Source of the DNA: Frankia casuarinae
GTDB lineage: Bacteria; Actinomycetota; Actinomycetes; Frankiales; Frankiaceae
Assembly: GCF_000013345.1 (NCBI RefSeq)
Contig: NC_007777.1
Location: 4,588,001-4,652,000, forward strand
DNA length: 64,000 nucleotides
Reading direction: 5' to 3'
Shown here one piece after another: positions 44,979 to 54,120 of this stretch. The position numbers were made by a program, and so were the translations under genes. Under the pieces are notes generated by a model. The model was given only the letters and a program-made list of their open reading frames with translations. It ran no database searches and was not told where the DNA came from. Every line of letters begins with the position of its first letter. Position 1 is the stretch's first letter.

Positions 44979-45308
44979 ATGAGTGCGGATGTCACGATCC
45001 CCTCGTACGGGGTACGCAACCGGGTTGAGCGCACCGGTCCGGCGGTCCGGGCCGCGCTCAGGCCTGACCATCGTGCCGAGTTCGAAGCCGAGTTCCACGC
45101 GGCGGCTGTCGAGGCCGACGACGCCCTTGACCTGGCGCCGCTGCACCGGGTCATTGACCGCTGGTGGCCTCAGGCCGTGCTTTGCGCCAACCCGGAGATC
45201 CAGGCGGGCATCGACGAGGACCGACGCCGCATTGCCGCCGGCGATCCGACCGTGATCGCCGAAATCTGGTACCCACCCGGCCATCCGCACCCGTCACGCA
45301 CGGTCTGA
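44979..45308 (+). CDS. Small hypothetical protein, DUF6247-like
   Basis: A 109-residue soluble protein: AVRAALRPDHRAEFEAEFH, then LAPLHRVIDRWWPQAVLCAN and a C-terminal ending PPGHPHPSRTV. This resembles small actinobacterial DUF6247 proteins, often found upstream of RelE/ParE-like toxin genes and possibly antitoxins; that association is from memory. No complete toxin gene follows, but a 96-base open stretch overlapping its end looks like a remnant. The ribosome site is weak. DNA just before and after is less GC-rich than the genes around it. Confidence 0.6.
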   Translation: MSADVTIPSYGVRNRVERTGPAVRAALRPDHRAEFEAEFHAAAVEADDALDLAPLHRVIDRWWPQAVLCANPEIQAGIDEDRRRIAAGDPTVIAEIWYPPGHPHPSRTV

Positions 45309-45393
45309 TGACTGCCTAAAACGTGACGATCAGTGGATAGCAACCTTCGGTGACGGTTGGAGACTCATCGTCTATACCATTGAAGATAGATAG
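45298..45393 (+). pseudogene. Possible remnant of a small toxin-like gene
   Basis: A frame shifted relative to the preceding gene reads DDCLKRDDQWIATFGDGW then RLIVYTIEDR and a stop at 45391. It has no start codon with a ribosome site. Composition (Trp-Ile-Ala-Thr-Phe, Val-Tyr-Thr-Ile-Glu) is protein-like, not the Arg/Pro/Ala-rich shadow typical of this genome, and such a strand-turn-strand end is common in RelE/ParE-like toxins. The family cannot be named from 31 residues. Confidence 0.4.
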
Positions 45394-45496
45394 ATCATTA
45401 TCACCGTGCTTCGCGTGATCTGGTTGAACGGCCGCGGTCTCAACAGGCATGTCGCCACGCGGTAGGTGCTTCTCATCACACGGGAACGGCCCCTGA

Positions 45497-46573
<1,077 letters not shown>

Positions 46574-46584
46574 GGCCGGTCAGT

Positions 46585-46660
46585 CTACGGACCTCACGGC
46601 TACGGACCTCACGGCTACAGGCCCCACGGCTACAGGCCCCACGGCTACTAGGCCCCACGG
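46585..46660. repeat. 15-bp tandem repeat, five copies, upstream of ychF
   Basis: CTACGGACCTCACGG twice (46585-46599, 46600-46614), then CTACAGGCCCCACGG twice, then a 16-base variant ending 46660. The array lies in the ychF leader, 12 bases from its start codon. Confidence 0.88.
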
Positions 46661-46761
46661 CCGCTCGCCGGGAAGGGCCCGGCCGGGCAGCTTCCCGGCC
46701 GGGGACCGTCTCACCGCGAAACCGCGCGAAACTGTCGGAGGGCCGTGATTGCCTCTCTCCC

Positions 46762-48243
46762 GTGGACACGACCAGCGCGCTGCTGGCCCTGATCGGGCTG
46801 GCTCTCGGCGCCATGGGCGGATTCGCCGCCGCGCGCCGCTTCGCCGAGCCGCGGGTTGCCGCGCTCACGGCTGCGCACGCCACCGCCGTGCGGGAGCGCG
46901 ACCAGGCCCGGGAGACCGCCGCCGCCGCTGCCGAGCGTGCGATGCTGGCCGAGTCGGACGTGTCCAGCCTGCGCACCGCGCTGGAGTACGAGCAGCGAGC
47001 GGCGGGCGAGCGGGTGGCGCTGGTCGAGCAGAGCCAGGACCGGCTTGCCGAGAGCTTCCGAGCGCTGTCCGCGCAGGCTCTGGAGGGCGCGAGCCGTCAG
47101 CTGGTAGAGCTGGCCTCCGCCCGGCTGGACGAGGCCGGCGCCCGCGCCCGCGGCGACCTCGACGCCCGTCGTTCGGCGGTCGAGAGCATGGTGACGCCGC
47201 TGCGGGAGGCTCTCGGGCGGATGGAGGACCGGCTGCGGGAGCTGGAGACCGCGCGCACTGAGGCCTACGCGGCACTCGTCGAGCAGGTGCGGTTCGCCCG
47301 CGAGGCGTCGGAGAACCTCCGGTCGCAGACCGCCGCGCTCGTGACCGTGCTGCGCCGGCCCCAGGCCCGCGGTGCCTGGGGCGAGATGCAGCTGCGCCGG
47401 GTGGCGGAGGTGGCCGGCATGCTCAACCGCTGCGACTTCACCGAGCAGATGACGATCCAGGGCGACGACGGCCCGCAACGGCCCGACATGGTCGTCCACC
47501 TTGCCGGTGGCCGCAACGTGGTCGTCGACGCGAAGGTTCCGCTCAGCGCGTTCCTGGAGGCCGCCGACACGACGGACGAGGAGCATCGCGCGCGCCGGAT
47601 GGCCGCCCATGCCCGCCATCTGCGTGCGCATGTCGACGGCCTCGGCGCCAAGTCCTACTGGCGGCGGCTGCCGTCATCCCCGGAGTTCGTGGTGCTCTTC
47701 GTCCCCGCCGAGGCGTTCCTGGCCCCTGCCCTCGATCACGATCCCGGCCTGCTCGAACACGCCGCAGGCAAGAAGGTCATCATCGCCACCCCAACCACGC
47801 TGATCGCTATGCTGCGGACCATCGCCCACGCTTGGACTCAGGATGCGCTGACCGCACGGACGAAGGAGATCTTCGAGCTGGGTCGCGACCTCTACACCCG
47901 CCTCGGCACCCTGGGCGAACACGTCGATCGCCTCGGTCGCTCGCTCGGCCGGGCGGTGGGGGACTTCAACGCCACCGTCGGCTCGTTGGAAAGCCGGGTG
48001 CTGACCCCCGCCCGCCGGCTCGCGGCCATGGAAGTCGTCGAGGCGGGGCTCCCCAGTCCGGTTCCGGTAGAGACCGGCGTGCGGCCGCTGTCCGCCGCCG
48101 AGCTCCTGAGGAGCACCGGGGAGGGCGCGACGACCGGGCGGGGTGGCGCCATGGAGGACCCCGGAATCGATGTCGGGTACCAGACCCCTGACGGCGCAGA
48201 TCCGGCCAGATGGGACGCGAACGACCAGCATAAGGAGGATTAA
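46762..48243 (+). CDS. rmuC: DNA recombination protein RmuC
   Basis: A 493-residue protein. One N-terminal membrane helix (about 5-22), then a long coiled coil rich in Arg, Glu and Ala (to about 185), then the RmuC nuclease-fold domain. That domain includes RGAWGEMQLRRVAEVAGM, RNVVVDAKVPLSAFLEA and KKVIIATPTTLIAMLRTIAH. RmuC limits inversions at short repeats and is predicted to be a nuclease. The ribosome site before the GTG at 46762 is poor, but upstream frames do not fit. Given the many short tandem repeats around it, its role here would be worth knowing. Confidence 0.92.
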   Translation: MDTTSALLALIGLALGAMGGFAAARRFAEPRVAALTAAHATAVRERDQARETAAAAAERAMLAESDVSSLRTALEYEQRAAGERVALVEQSQDRLAESFRALSAQALEGASRQLVELASARLDEAGARARGDLDARRSAVESMVTPLREALGRMEDRLRELETARTEAYAALVEQVRFAREASENLRSQTAALVTVLRRPQARGAWGEMQLRRVAEVAGMLNRCDFTEQMTIQGDDGPQRPDMVVHLAGGRNVVVDAKVPLSAFLEAADTTDEEHRARRMAAHARHLRAHVDGLGAKSYWRRLPSSPEFVVLFVPAEAFLAPALDHDPGLLEHAAGKKVIIATPTTLIAMLRTIAHAWTQDALTARTKEIFELGRDLYTRLGTLGEHVDRLGRSLGRAVGDFNATVGSLESRVLTPARRLAAMEVVEAGLPSPVPVETGVRPLSAAELLRSTGEGATTGRGGAMEDPGIDVGYQTPDGADPARWDANDQHKED

Positions 48244-48353
48244 GCAACGGAAAGCAGTGAGATCGACACCGAAAGCTCAAATGCGAGAGCCGATGCGCAT
48301 GTCTGGTGCATCGCCCTGACGCATTGGAAATCTGCGGGCGGTACCTTGCCTTC

Positions 48354-48929
48354 GTGAGTGTGCCGCCTCACCGGCAGTCGGCCGGACCGCCGGGCAGATC
48401 CGCACGCGCTCGCGGGCATGATGATCTGTACGCTCGCAGCTCGCGCGGTCGGGCGAGTGGGCCGCCACCCACGCTGTTCACGGGCAGCCGCCGGGGCCTC
48501 ACCGCGCTCGGCACCGGCATCCTCGTCCTCGTCATCGGTGGGCTCGGTGCCATCGCGGACTCCGCGATCTTCGGTTCCCTGAAGTTCGCCTTCGGCGTGC
48601 TGTTCATCGGCTCGTGCGTCCTCGCCGCGGTCCGCGTGCATGCGGATGACCTCATCGGCGTGGTGATCATGCCGCCGCTCGCCTACGCGCTCATCACCCT
48701 CGGCGTCGGCTACCTGAACCCCGCGGCCGGGAACGGCGGCTCCGGCCTGCGCAACAAGGCCATCGATGTCGGCTCGGAGATGATCCTTCACGCTCCGATC
48801 CTGCTGACGGCCTTCATCCTGGTAGTCGTCATCGCGCTCTTCCGGGGTCGCCGCGCCCAAGTGGCGCGCCGCGAGCGGCAACGTTCCCTCGCGCAGTCGT
48901 CCGCCGAGCGCCGACGCCGGCCGCTGTAG
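48354..48929 (+). CDS. DUF6542-like four-helix membrane protein
   Basis: A ~191-residue protein with a basic N-terminus (~45 residues). Four hydrophobic helices follow (LTALGTGILVLVIGGLGAIA, FAFGVLFIGSCVLAAV, LIGVVIMPPLAYALITLGVG, ILLTAFILVVVIALF), then a basic tail. This fits the actinobacterial DUF6542 domain, unknown function. The GTG at 48354 is preferred over the ATG at 48306 because the earlier part is not hydrophobic or ordered-looking. It lies downstream of rmuC on the same strand. Confidence 0.75.
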   Translation: MSVPPHRQSAGPPGRSARARGHDDLYARSSRGRASGPPPTLFTGSRRGLTALGTGILVLVIGGLGAIADSAIFGSLKFAFGVLFIGSCVLAAVRVHADDLIGVVIMPPLAYALITLGVGYLNPAAGNGGSGLRNKAIDVGSEMILHAPILLTAFILVVVIALFRGRRAQVARRERQRSLAQSSAERRRRPL

Positions 48930-49300
48930 CCCGGACCGCCGCTTCCCCACGCCGCTTCCCCACGCCAGGTCGGCCGTACCGCCACAACCACCCCACAAGC
49001 AAATCCATGCCATCAATAAAAACAATAAAAGGCATGTAGATGGAACGGCCGACGACAAACACCGGCAACGCGACGGAACCTATTGCCACAGCTCGTGCTA
49101 GATTCCATGCCGCATCACGCACCCACCGTTCAGGTGCACTTCCACTGGCATATCGGGTGCCGCATCCCCGGAGGCGGCGGACGTAGGGAGGCCCGCTTGT
49201 CGTGCACGTCTCACGCTTTCTCCGGCGAGCACGTCCCGTCCGTTGGTGAGCCGGTCGGGCCCCGGTGACCGCCAGTCCCTGCTCAGCGGGACGAACGCCG
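48930..49300. other. Intergenic region with an AT-rich patch
   Basis: The 371 bases contain a distinctly AT-rich segment at 48995-49040 (CAATAAAAACAATAAAAGGC) in otherwise GC-rich DNA. On the minus strand from 49122 a frame begins RAVAIGSVALPVFVVG and contains IYMPFIVFIDGM, like a short membrane peptide, but it runs into antisense sequence of the DUF6542 gene and has no clear ribosome site. I do not call it as a gene. Confidence 0.4.
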
Positions 49301-50146
49301 ATGATCCCGATGTTGCGCTACCGGTCTCTCGACACGCAGCCGCCACGCGGCCCGCGACGTCGGCTAATCCCCTTCACGACCTTCATGCGGCACTGCGCCC
49401 TCATCGCCGCCTCCGGCCGGCAGGCGCTCACCGTGTCGAAATATGCCGCGTCCCTGCGCGCGGCCACCGCGCCGGCCAACCCGGTCATCATCACCTTCGA
49501 CGACGGCGGCGTGGAAACCTTGAAGGCTCTCCGCCGACTGGCCGAGACGGGTCTGACGGCGACGGTATTCGTGACCAGTTCACGGGTCGGTGATCCGGGC
49601 TATTTCAACCGGACCGACCTGCATCGAATACGGGGTCTCGGGATAGAAATCGGCGGGTCCGGTCACACCGGACGGCGGCTGGACGAACTGGCGCGGACCG
49701 ACGTGATCGCCGAACTGACGCTGTCGCGTCGCCGGCTGGCCGTGGCGACCGGGGACGAACCTCGCACGTTCGCCTACCCCCTCGGCGGATACGACCTGTC
49801 CGTACGCCAGCTTGTGATCTCGGCCGGCTACAGTTCGGCCTGCGCGGTACGCGACGTCCTCTCGCATCCCGCCGACGACCGCTTCGCCCTCGCCCGGTTG
49901 ACCGTCGAGGCGAACACACCCGACAGCCGGCTTCGCGCGTGGTTGGAAGGCGTCGGGCGGCCCGCGCCGCCTCCCACGGTGCCACGGACCCACACCCATC
50001 GGCTTCGGCGCGCGGCCCGCCCGCCTGGTCTTTTCACCCCCAGGCTCGGTCAGCCCGATCCTGGCCCGGTGACCGGCACCGGGGACCCGGGCGGCCTCGC
50101 ATCCCCCGACCTCAGCTGGCCATCACCGGCCCTGCCGGAGCACTGA
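49301..50146 (+). CDS. Polysaccharide deacetylase-like protein
   Basis: A 281-residue carbohydrate-esterase-4 (NodB) fold: IPMLRYRSLD at the start (like the family VPILMYH motif), TFDDGGVETL (catalytic Asp and metal Asp), GSGHTGRRLDEL (metal His), and FAYPLGGYD. The second metal His of the usual HSxxH pair is Arg here, so metal binding may be impaired. No signal peptide is seen. The last ~60 residues are Pro-rich. Substrates in this family include peptidoglycan and chitin-like glycans. Start ATG at 49301. The 3' end overlaps the convergent hydroxylase gene by 97 bases. Confidence 0.8.
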   Translation: MIPMLRYRSLDTQPPRGPRRRLIPFTTFMRHCALIAASGRQALTVSKYAASLRAATAPANPVIITFDDGGVETLKALRRLAETGLTATVFVTSSRVGDPGYFNRTDLHRIRGLGIEIGGSGHTGRRLDELARTDVIAELTLSRRRLAVATGDEPRTFAYPLGGYDLSVRQLVISAGYSSACAVRDVLSHPADDRFALARLTVEANTPDSRLRAWLEGVGRPAPPPTVPRTHTHRLRRAARPPGLFTPRLGQPDPGPVTGTGDPGGLASPDLSWPSPALPEH

Positions 50147-50913
50147 GCAGTCCGAACAAACTGAGCAGTCCGAACAAACTGAGCAGACGGGGTGGCGGCA
50201 GGACGGCTGGCTGCGGTGGTACCCCGCCCGCGGGCGGTCGGCGAGAGTGCCACGGCGTCCCGCGGCGGATCGGTGCGCAGGGCCAGATCACCGAGCGGAC
50301 TGGTCACCCCGAGCCAGTACCGCTCGTTGCGGTAGTGGTGCAGACGATGCCCTCGCCACAGCCGCCGGTAGTAGGCCGTGCGCGGGGGGACCCGGGTATG
50401 GATGAGGAAATGCGTCCAGTCGTAGACGAGCGCACCCATCCCGAGGCAGAGCGCGCCGGTCGCCGCCCATGGCGGCCCGAGCAACGCAGGCGCCGCGACG
50501 GCGACGGTTCCGCTGATCACCTCGCGGGGGCGCAGGAACATCGTGTCGAGGTTGGTCGGATCGCGATGATGCTGCTCGTGCCCGTATCCGGCAAGTTGGT
50601 AACCGATCGATCCCAGCCGACCGCCCGGCCGGGCGTGGAGCAGTATCCGGTGCACACTCCACTCGACGAAGGGCTGCGCCGCCACGGCGGCCACCGCGAC
50701 GCCGGTGTCCCGGATCCGCCACGGGCCTCGGACCACCCGCAGGACGGCAAGCGCCCCCACGCAACCAAGCAGAACGGGGGGCCGTGGATGGCGCAGGAAC
50801 CTGTGTGCCGCACCCACCAGCGTCCGGACCTCCGCGGCGCTGCCGTGCGGTCCCGGGGGGTCGAGGCGCGCGAACACCCTCGCGGGGACGGACGGTCGCG
50901 GGTAGTGCACCAT
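50050..50913 (-). CDS. Fatty acid hydroxylase / sterol desaturase superfamily membrane protein
   Basis: A 287-residue protein with the histidine clusters of membrane di-iron oxygenases: HRILLH, HEQHHRDP, HFLIH and HRLHHY. Two or three membrane segments lie between them. These enzymes hydroxylate or desaturate lipids, sterols or carotenoids at the membrane; the substrate is unknown. The ATG at 50913 has GGGAGG upstream. The last ~75 residues are low-complexity with a SAQFVRTAQFVRTAQ duplication, and this part overlaps the convergent deacetylase gene. Confidence 0.85.
   Translation of the reverse strand: MVHYPRPSVPARVFARLDPPGPHGSAAEVRTLVGAAHRFLRHPRPPVLLGCVGALAVLRVVRGPWRIRDTGVAVAAVAAQPFVEWSVHRILLHARPGGRLGSIGYQLAGYGHEQHHRDPTNLDTMFLRPREVISGTVAVAAPALLGPPWAATGALCLGMGALVYDWTHFLIHTRVPPRTAYYRRLWRGHRLHHYRNERYWLGVTSPLGDLALRTDPPRDAVALSPTARGRGTTAASRPAATPSAQFVRTAQFVRTAQCSGRAGDGQLRSGDARPPGSPVPVTGPGSG
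50143..50186. repeat. 18-bp tandem repeat, 2.4 copies, spanning the deacetylase stop codon
   Basis: CTGAGCAGTCCGAACAAA at 50143-50160 and 50161-50178, then a partial copy. The first unit contains the deacetylase stop (50144-50146). On the other strand the same array encodes the SAQFVRTAQFVRTAQ duplication of the hydroxylase. Confidence 0.93.
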
Positions 50914-51015
50914 GCGACCACCTCCCGACCAGATCGGAGTCGGAACGGACCAGGAACAGCATGGAAACTGTACGGAACTCCGACCGGACCGGCGACTTGG
51001 ATCGAAGCTGCGACC

Positions 51016-51057
51016 GGGACAGCGGCGGCTCAGAACGGGACAGCGGCGGCTCAGAAC
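51016..51057. repeat. 21-bp tandem duplication spanning the glpX stop codon
   Basis: GGGACAGCGGCGGCTCAGAAC occurs twice in tandem. The glpX stop (51051-51053) lies in the second copy, so the outer copy is a non-coding duplicate of the gene end. Confidence 0.9.
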
Positions 51058-52106
51058 GGAACGGTGGAGTACGCCTGCAGCTTGGTGAGCTGATGCTGGC
51101 TGTCCACCCGGCGGATGGTGCCCGAGCGTGACCGCATCACCAGCGAGGACGTGTTTGCCCCGCCCGGCCGGTACCGCACCCCGGCGAGCAGTTCGCCGTC
51201 CGTGATGCCGGTCGCCACGAAGAAGACGTTGTCACTGTCGACGAGGTCCCGGGTGGACAGTACCCGGGCCGGGTCGCCCCCGAGGTCGGCAACCTTGCGA
51301 TACTCCGCGTCGTCCCGCGGCCACAGCCGGCCCTGGATCACTCCACCCAGGCAGGTCACGGCGCAGGCCGTGATGATCCCCTCGGGAGTGCCGCCGATCC
51401 CCAGCAGCAGGTCCACGCCGGTGTCCGCCGAGGCAGCCATCACCGCTCCGGCGACGTCGCCGTCGGAGATCAGCTTAACCCGGGCGCCGGCCGCCCTGAT
51501 CTGCTCGACCAGTTGGCTGTGCCGGGGCCGGTCCAAGACCACCACGGTGACGTCCCGCGGGAGGATCTCCTTGGCCTTCGCCACGGCGCGGATGTTGTCC
51601 TCCACCGAGGCCGCGATATCCACCACCCCGGCCGCCTCCGGGCCGGTGACCAGCTTCTCCATGTAGAAACACGCGCTCGCGTCGTACATCGAGCCACGCT
51701 CGCTGACCGCCATGACCGAGATGGCGTTATTCATCCCCTTGGAGGTCAGCGTCGTACCGTCCACGGGATCCACGGCGACGTCGCATTCGGGGCCCTCGCC
51801 CGAACCGACCACCTCGCCGTTGAACAGCATGGGGGCCTCGTCCTTCTCCCCCTCGCCGATCACGACGACCCCGCGCATCGAGACGGTGCCGACCAGTCGA
51901 CGCATCGCGTCGACGGCGGCCCCGTCCGCGCCGTTCTTGTCGCCACGGCCGACCCAGCGCGCCGCGGCGAGCGCGGCTGCCTCGGTTACCCGGACGAGTT
52001 CGAGCGCGAGGTTGCGATCCGGAGCCTGCCCTTGCACGGCCAGCGTGTCGGGCACGGACGAGGCGTCGGAAGGCCTGGAGGCGGAGGATTCAGCAGTGGA
52101 AGACAC
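51051..52106 (-). CDS. glpX: Class II fructose-1,6-bisphosphatase
   Basis: A 351-residue enzyme that removes the 1-phosphate of fructose-1,6-bisphosphate in gluconeogenesis. [25 protein letters not shown] (metal-binding DPxDGT) and [16 protein letters not shown] are the GlpX signatures. The first ~25 residues are extra and Ser-rich. The start is GTG, and a GGGG precedes it. It diverges from the DUF4245 gene, as in M. tuberculosis (Rv1099c-Rv1100), with fum close by in both genomes. GlpX is the main or sole FBPase in many actinobacteria. Confidence 0.95.
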   Translation of the reverse strand: MSSTAESSASRPSDASSVPDTLAVQGQAPDRNLALELVRVTEAAALAAARWVGRGDKNGADGAAVDAMRRLVGTVSMRGVVVIGEGEKDEAPMLFNGEVVGSGEGPECDVAVDPVDGTTLTSKGMNNAISVMAVSERGSMYDASACFYMEKLVTGPEAAGVVDIAASVEDNIRAVAKAKEILPRDVTVVVLDRPRHSQLVEQIRAAGARVKLISDGDVAGAVMAASADTGVDLLLGIGGTPEGIITACAVTCLGGVIQGRLWPRDDAEYRKVADLGGDPARVLSTRDLVDSDNVFFVATGITDGELLAGVRYRPGGANTSSLVMRSRSGTIRRVDSQHQLTKLQAYSTVPF

Positions 52107-52306
52107 GGCCCCGAGCCTAGTTCGGGAGCCCCGTCGGCGCCCGAACTAGGCCCGGAGTGACGCCGAATATACCTCCATGACCCTATCCCGCCGCGAAGGT
52201 GCGCCCGCGGCCGTCCGGCAAATCCGGCCTGTCGTCGACACGACATCTCGAATCCGCCGAAGAGGCACGCAACCTTCAACCCGGTGCGCGCGTCCAACGG
52301 AGCATC

Positions 52307-52343
52307 GGGCAGCCGTCACGCGGAGGGGGCGTGACGGCTGCCC
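52307..52343. other. Perfect 15-bp inverted repeat in the glpX-DUF4245 intergenic region
   Basis: GGGCAGCCGTCACGC and its exact complement enclose a 7-base loop (GGAGGGG). It lies between divergent genes (gap 52107-52492, otherwise empty), 200 bases from glpX and 150 from the DUF4245 start. No T-run. On the plus strand, the loop would display a Shine-Dalgarno-like GGAGGGG, though no start codon follows at the right distance. Confidence 0.6.
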
Positions 52344-52492
52344 GGCAGGCCCCGATCTGGCCGGTTTCTCGCCCCGCACTCCCCGATAAGGCCCTCCAGC
52401 CGGGCGAGAGTCTGAACACACCACCACCCCCGCGAGCCGCCCAGACGTGGTCCGGGTGCCCATTCGGGGGTTCGGACCTGGAAGATGGGGAC

Positions 52493-53068
52493 GTGGCACG
52501 ACGACGCGGTCAGGAAACGATCAGAGACATGGCGCTCTCTCTCGCCGTGGTCATGGCGGGTGTCCTGCTCTTCGTCGTCTTCGTCATGCCCCGCGGAGGC
52601 GACGAGCCCGCGGTCAAGGTCGTCGCGACGAGTGAGCCGATGGCGGCGTTCGCCCGCCAGGCGCCCTACTCCCCGCTCGGGCCGGCTGGCCTGCCCTCCT
52701 CCTGGAAGCCGACCTCCATCCGCCTGACGCTGCCCACCGGTGGTGGCGATGGTGGTCCCGCCGAGGCGACGATCGGCTACGTCGTCGATCGGCCCGACCA
52801 TCGGACGTTCGCCCGCTTCGTCGAGAGCAACGCTCCCACCGCGGTCCAGCGGATCCTGGGGAACCGACCGGCCAACGGCACGGTCGATGTGGAAGGCGTC
52901 GCCTGGCAGCAGCGCCGGGACGGCGATGGGCATCTCGCGCTCACCCGAACCGACGGCGACGTCACCGTGATCGTGGATGACGGAGGCGGCAAAGGCGGGG
53001 CGAATCAGGCCGATCTGGTCACCCTCGCCGCGTCACTGCGACCGGTCGTTCCCGCCGCCACGAACTGA
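52493..53068 (+). CDS. DUF4245 membrane-anchored protein (Rv1100-like)
   Basis: A ~191-residue protein: short basic N-terminus (ARRRGQETIRD), one membrane helix (about residues 14-32), and an extracytoplasmic domain with SPLGPAGLPSSWKPTSIRL, TIGYVVDRPDH and AWQQRRDGDGHLALTRTDGD. These match DUF4245, an actinobacterial family of unknown function found next to glpX. The GTG at 52493 has GGGG eight bases upstream. Extracytoplasmic location is inferred from the positive-inside rule. Confidence 0.87.
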   Translation: MARRRGQETIRDMALSLAVVMAGVLLFVVFVMPRGGDEPAVKVVATSEPMAAFARQAPYSPLGPAGLPSSWKPTSIRLTLPTGGGDGGPAEATIGYVVDRPDHRTFARFVESNAPTAVQRILGNRPANGTVDVEGVAWQQRRDGDGHLALTRTDGDVTVIVDDGGGKGGANQADLVTLAASLRPVVPAATN

Positions 53069-53124
53069 TCGGGCCGCCGGTACGGGCCCGGTCGATGCAA
53101 GCCGCCCGGTCAGCGCGAACCCGG

Positions 53125-53436
53125 TCAGCGCTGGACGGCGGCCGCGATGACGGGAGGCCGTGCGGGCGCGACGGCCGTTGCGGCCGGTGGCTGGCCCCCA
53201 CCCTCCAGAGCGGTGGCGGCGGGGATGAGAATCGCCATGCCGATGACCAGCCCGGCCGCCCGACGTAGCAGCGGGCCCGTCGCCGGCATCCGCCATCCGA
53301 GGTGGGCGCCGCCAACCCGCGTCCCGATCATCCCACCCCTCGGCACGGCGCCCACGGCGGCAACCGAAGGCGGAGCGTGCTCTCGGGCGAGGTCGCCGAG
53401 AGGTCTGCGACGAGGCGTCGGGCGTAGCGCGGGCAT
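53125..53436 (-). CDS. Small hypothetical protein with one membrane segment
   Basis: A 103-residue frame with a basic N-terminus and one hydrophobic segment (LLRRAAGLVIGMAILIPAAT). No family recognised. It could be a real small membrane protein or a chance frame; it lies between the DUF4245 and xseB genes without clear ribosome site. Low confidence. Confidence 0.35.
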   Translation of the reverse strand: MPALRPTPRRRPLGDLAREHAPPSVAAVGAVPRGGMIGTRVGGAHLGWRMPATGPLLRRAAGLVIGMAILIPAATALEGGGQPPAATAVAPARPPVIAAAVQR

Positions 53437-53771
53437 TGCTACCTCCGGACTGGATGTCCTACGGGTAACGGCCGGTGTGCCAGGCCGGTCTGGTCCGTCT
53501 CGGACCGCGACCGGCCTGAAACGCCATGCAGTGACCTTGTACTATGGATCTCCACCGGACCGGCCGGGTTCAGCCATGATTGTTCCTTGTTGGATATCAT
53601 GTTGGTCAGGCGGAGGGGAAATCGCCACGCCGGCGCCTCCTAGCCGCCGGGTCGCCCAACGGTGGATGCCGGGTCGGGACCGACCCGAAACCGCGCGGTC
53701 ACGGATTGAGCGGACATCGTTATAGAGGATTGTGGAAGATAGAGGGTTGTGGAGGCGGCACGGAGGTGGCC
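53437..53771. other. Leader region upstream of xseB
   Basis: These 335 bases are moderately AT-rich near 53520-53600 and 53700-53760 and contain no supported gene. A GTTATAGAGG at about 53718 could be part of an xseB promoter, but I cannot pair it with a -35 element. Confidence 0.35.
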
Positions 53772-54035
53772 ATGCCCGAAGCATTCAACGACGGCCCTAC
53801 CGGTCACACATCGGGCTCCGCCGATGTCCTCCCGCCGGGCGTCCCGGCCCCACCGGTCACCTACGAGGTCGCGCGGGCCGAACTCGAGGAGGTCGTCCGC
53901 CGGCTGGAGGCCGGCGGGGTGAGTTTGGAGGAGTCACTGATCCTCTGGGAACGGGGCGAGGGGCTCGCCAAGACCTGTCAGGCACTGCTCGACGGCGCCC
54001 GCGCTCGACTGGCCGCGGCGACTCCACTCTCCTGA
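53772..54035 (+). CDS. xseB: Exodeoxyribonuclease VII small subunit
   Basis: An 87-residue protein. After a ~25-residue Pro/Gly-rich N-terminus, the helical hairpin YEVARAELEEVVRRLEAGGV, SLEESLILWERGEGL is diagnostic of XseB. It binds XseA to form exonuclease VII, which degrades single-stranded DNA from both ends into oligonucleotides. GGAGG five bases before the ATG at 53772 makes the start secure. It converges with xseA, so the two subunits are made from separate transcripts, unlike the usual operon. Confidence 0.93.
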   Translation: MPEAFNDGPTGHTSGSADVLPPGVPAPPVTYEVARAELEEVVRRLEAGGVSLEESLILWERGEGLAKTCQALLDGARARLAAATPLS

Positions 54036-54083
54036 GCGTCTCCTGATCTCCTGGACGTCTCCTGATCTCCTGATCTCCTGAGC
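54028..54083. repeat. TCTCCTGA-based repeats spanning the xseB stop codon
   Basis: Five TCTCCTGA/TCTCCTGG units in a compound pattern (TCTCCTGAGCG and TCTCCTGATCTCCTG) fill 54028-54083. The first contains the xseB stop (54033-54035). Confidence 0.8.
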
Positions 54084-54120
54084 GAGCGGCCCCTCCAGCC
54101 GACCGGGCCGCCGGGCCTGC

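Noticed and set aside
52146-52499. 117-residue minus-strand frame in the glpX-DUF4245 gap
   Set aside because: Low-complexity Arg/Gly-rich sequence running through the hairpin; no family resemblance.
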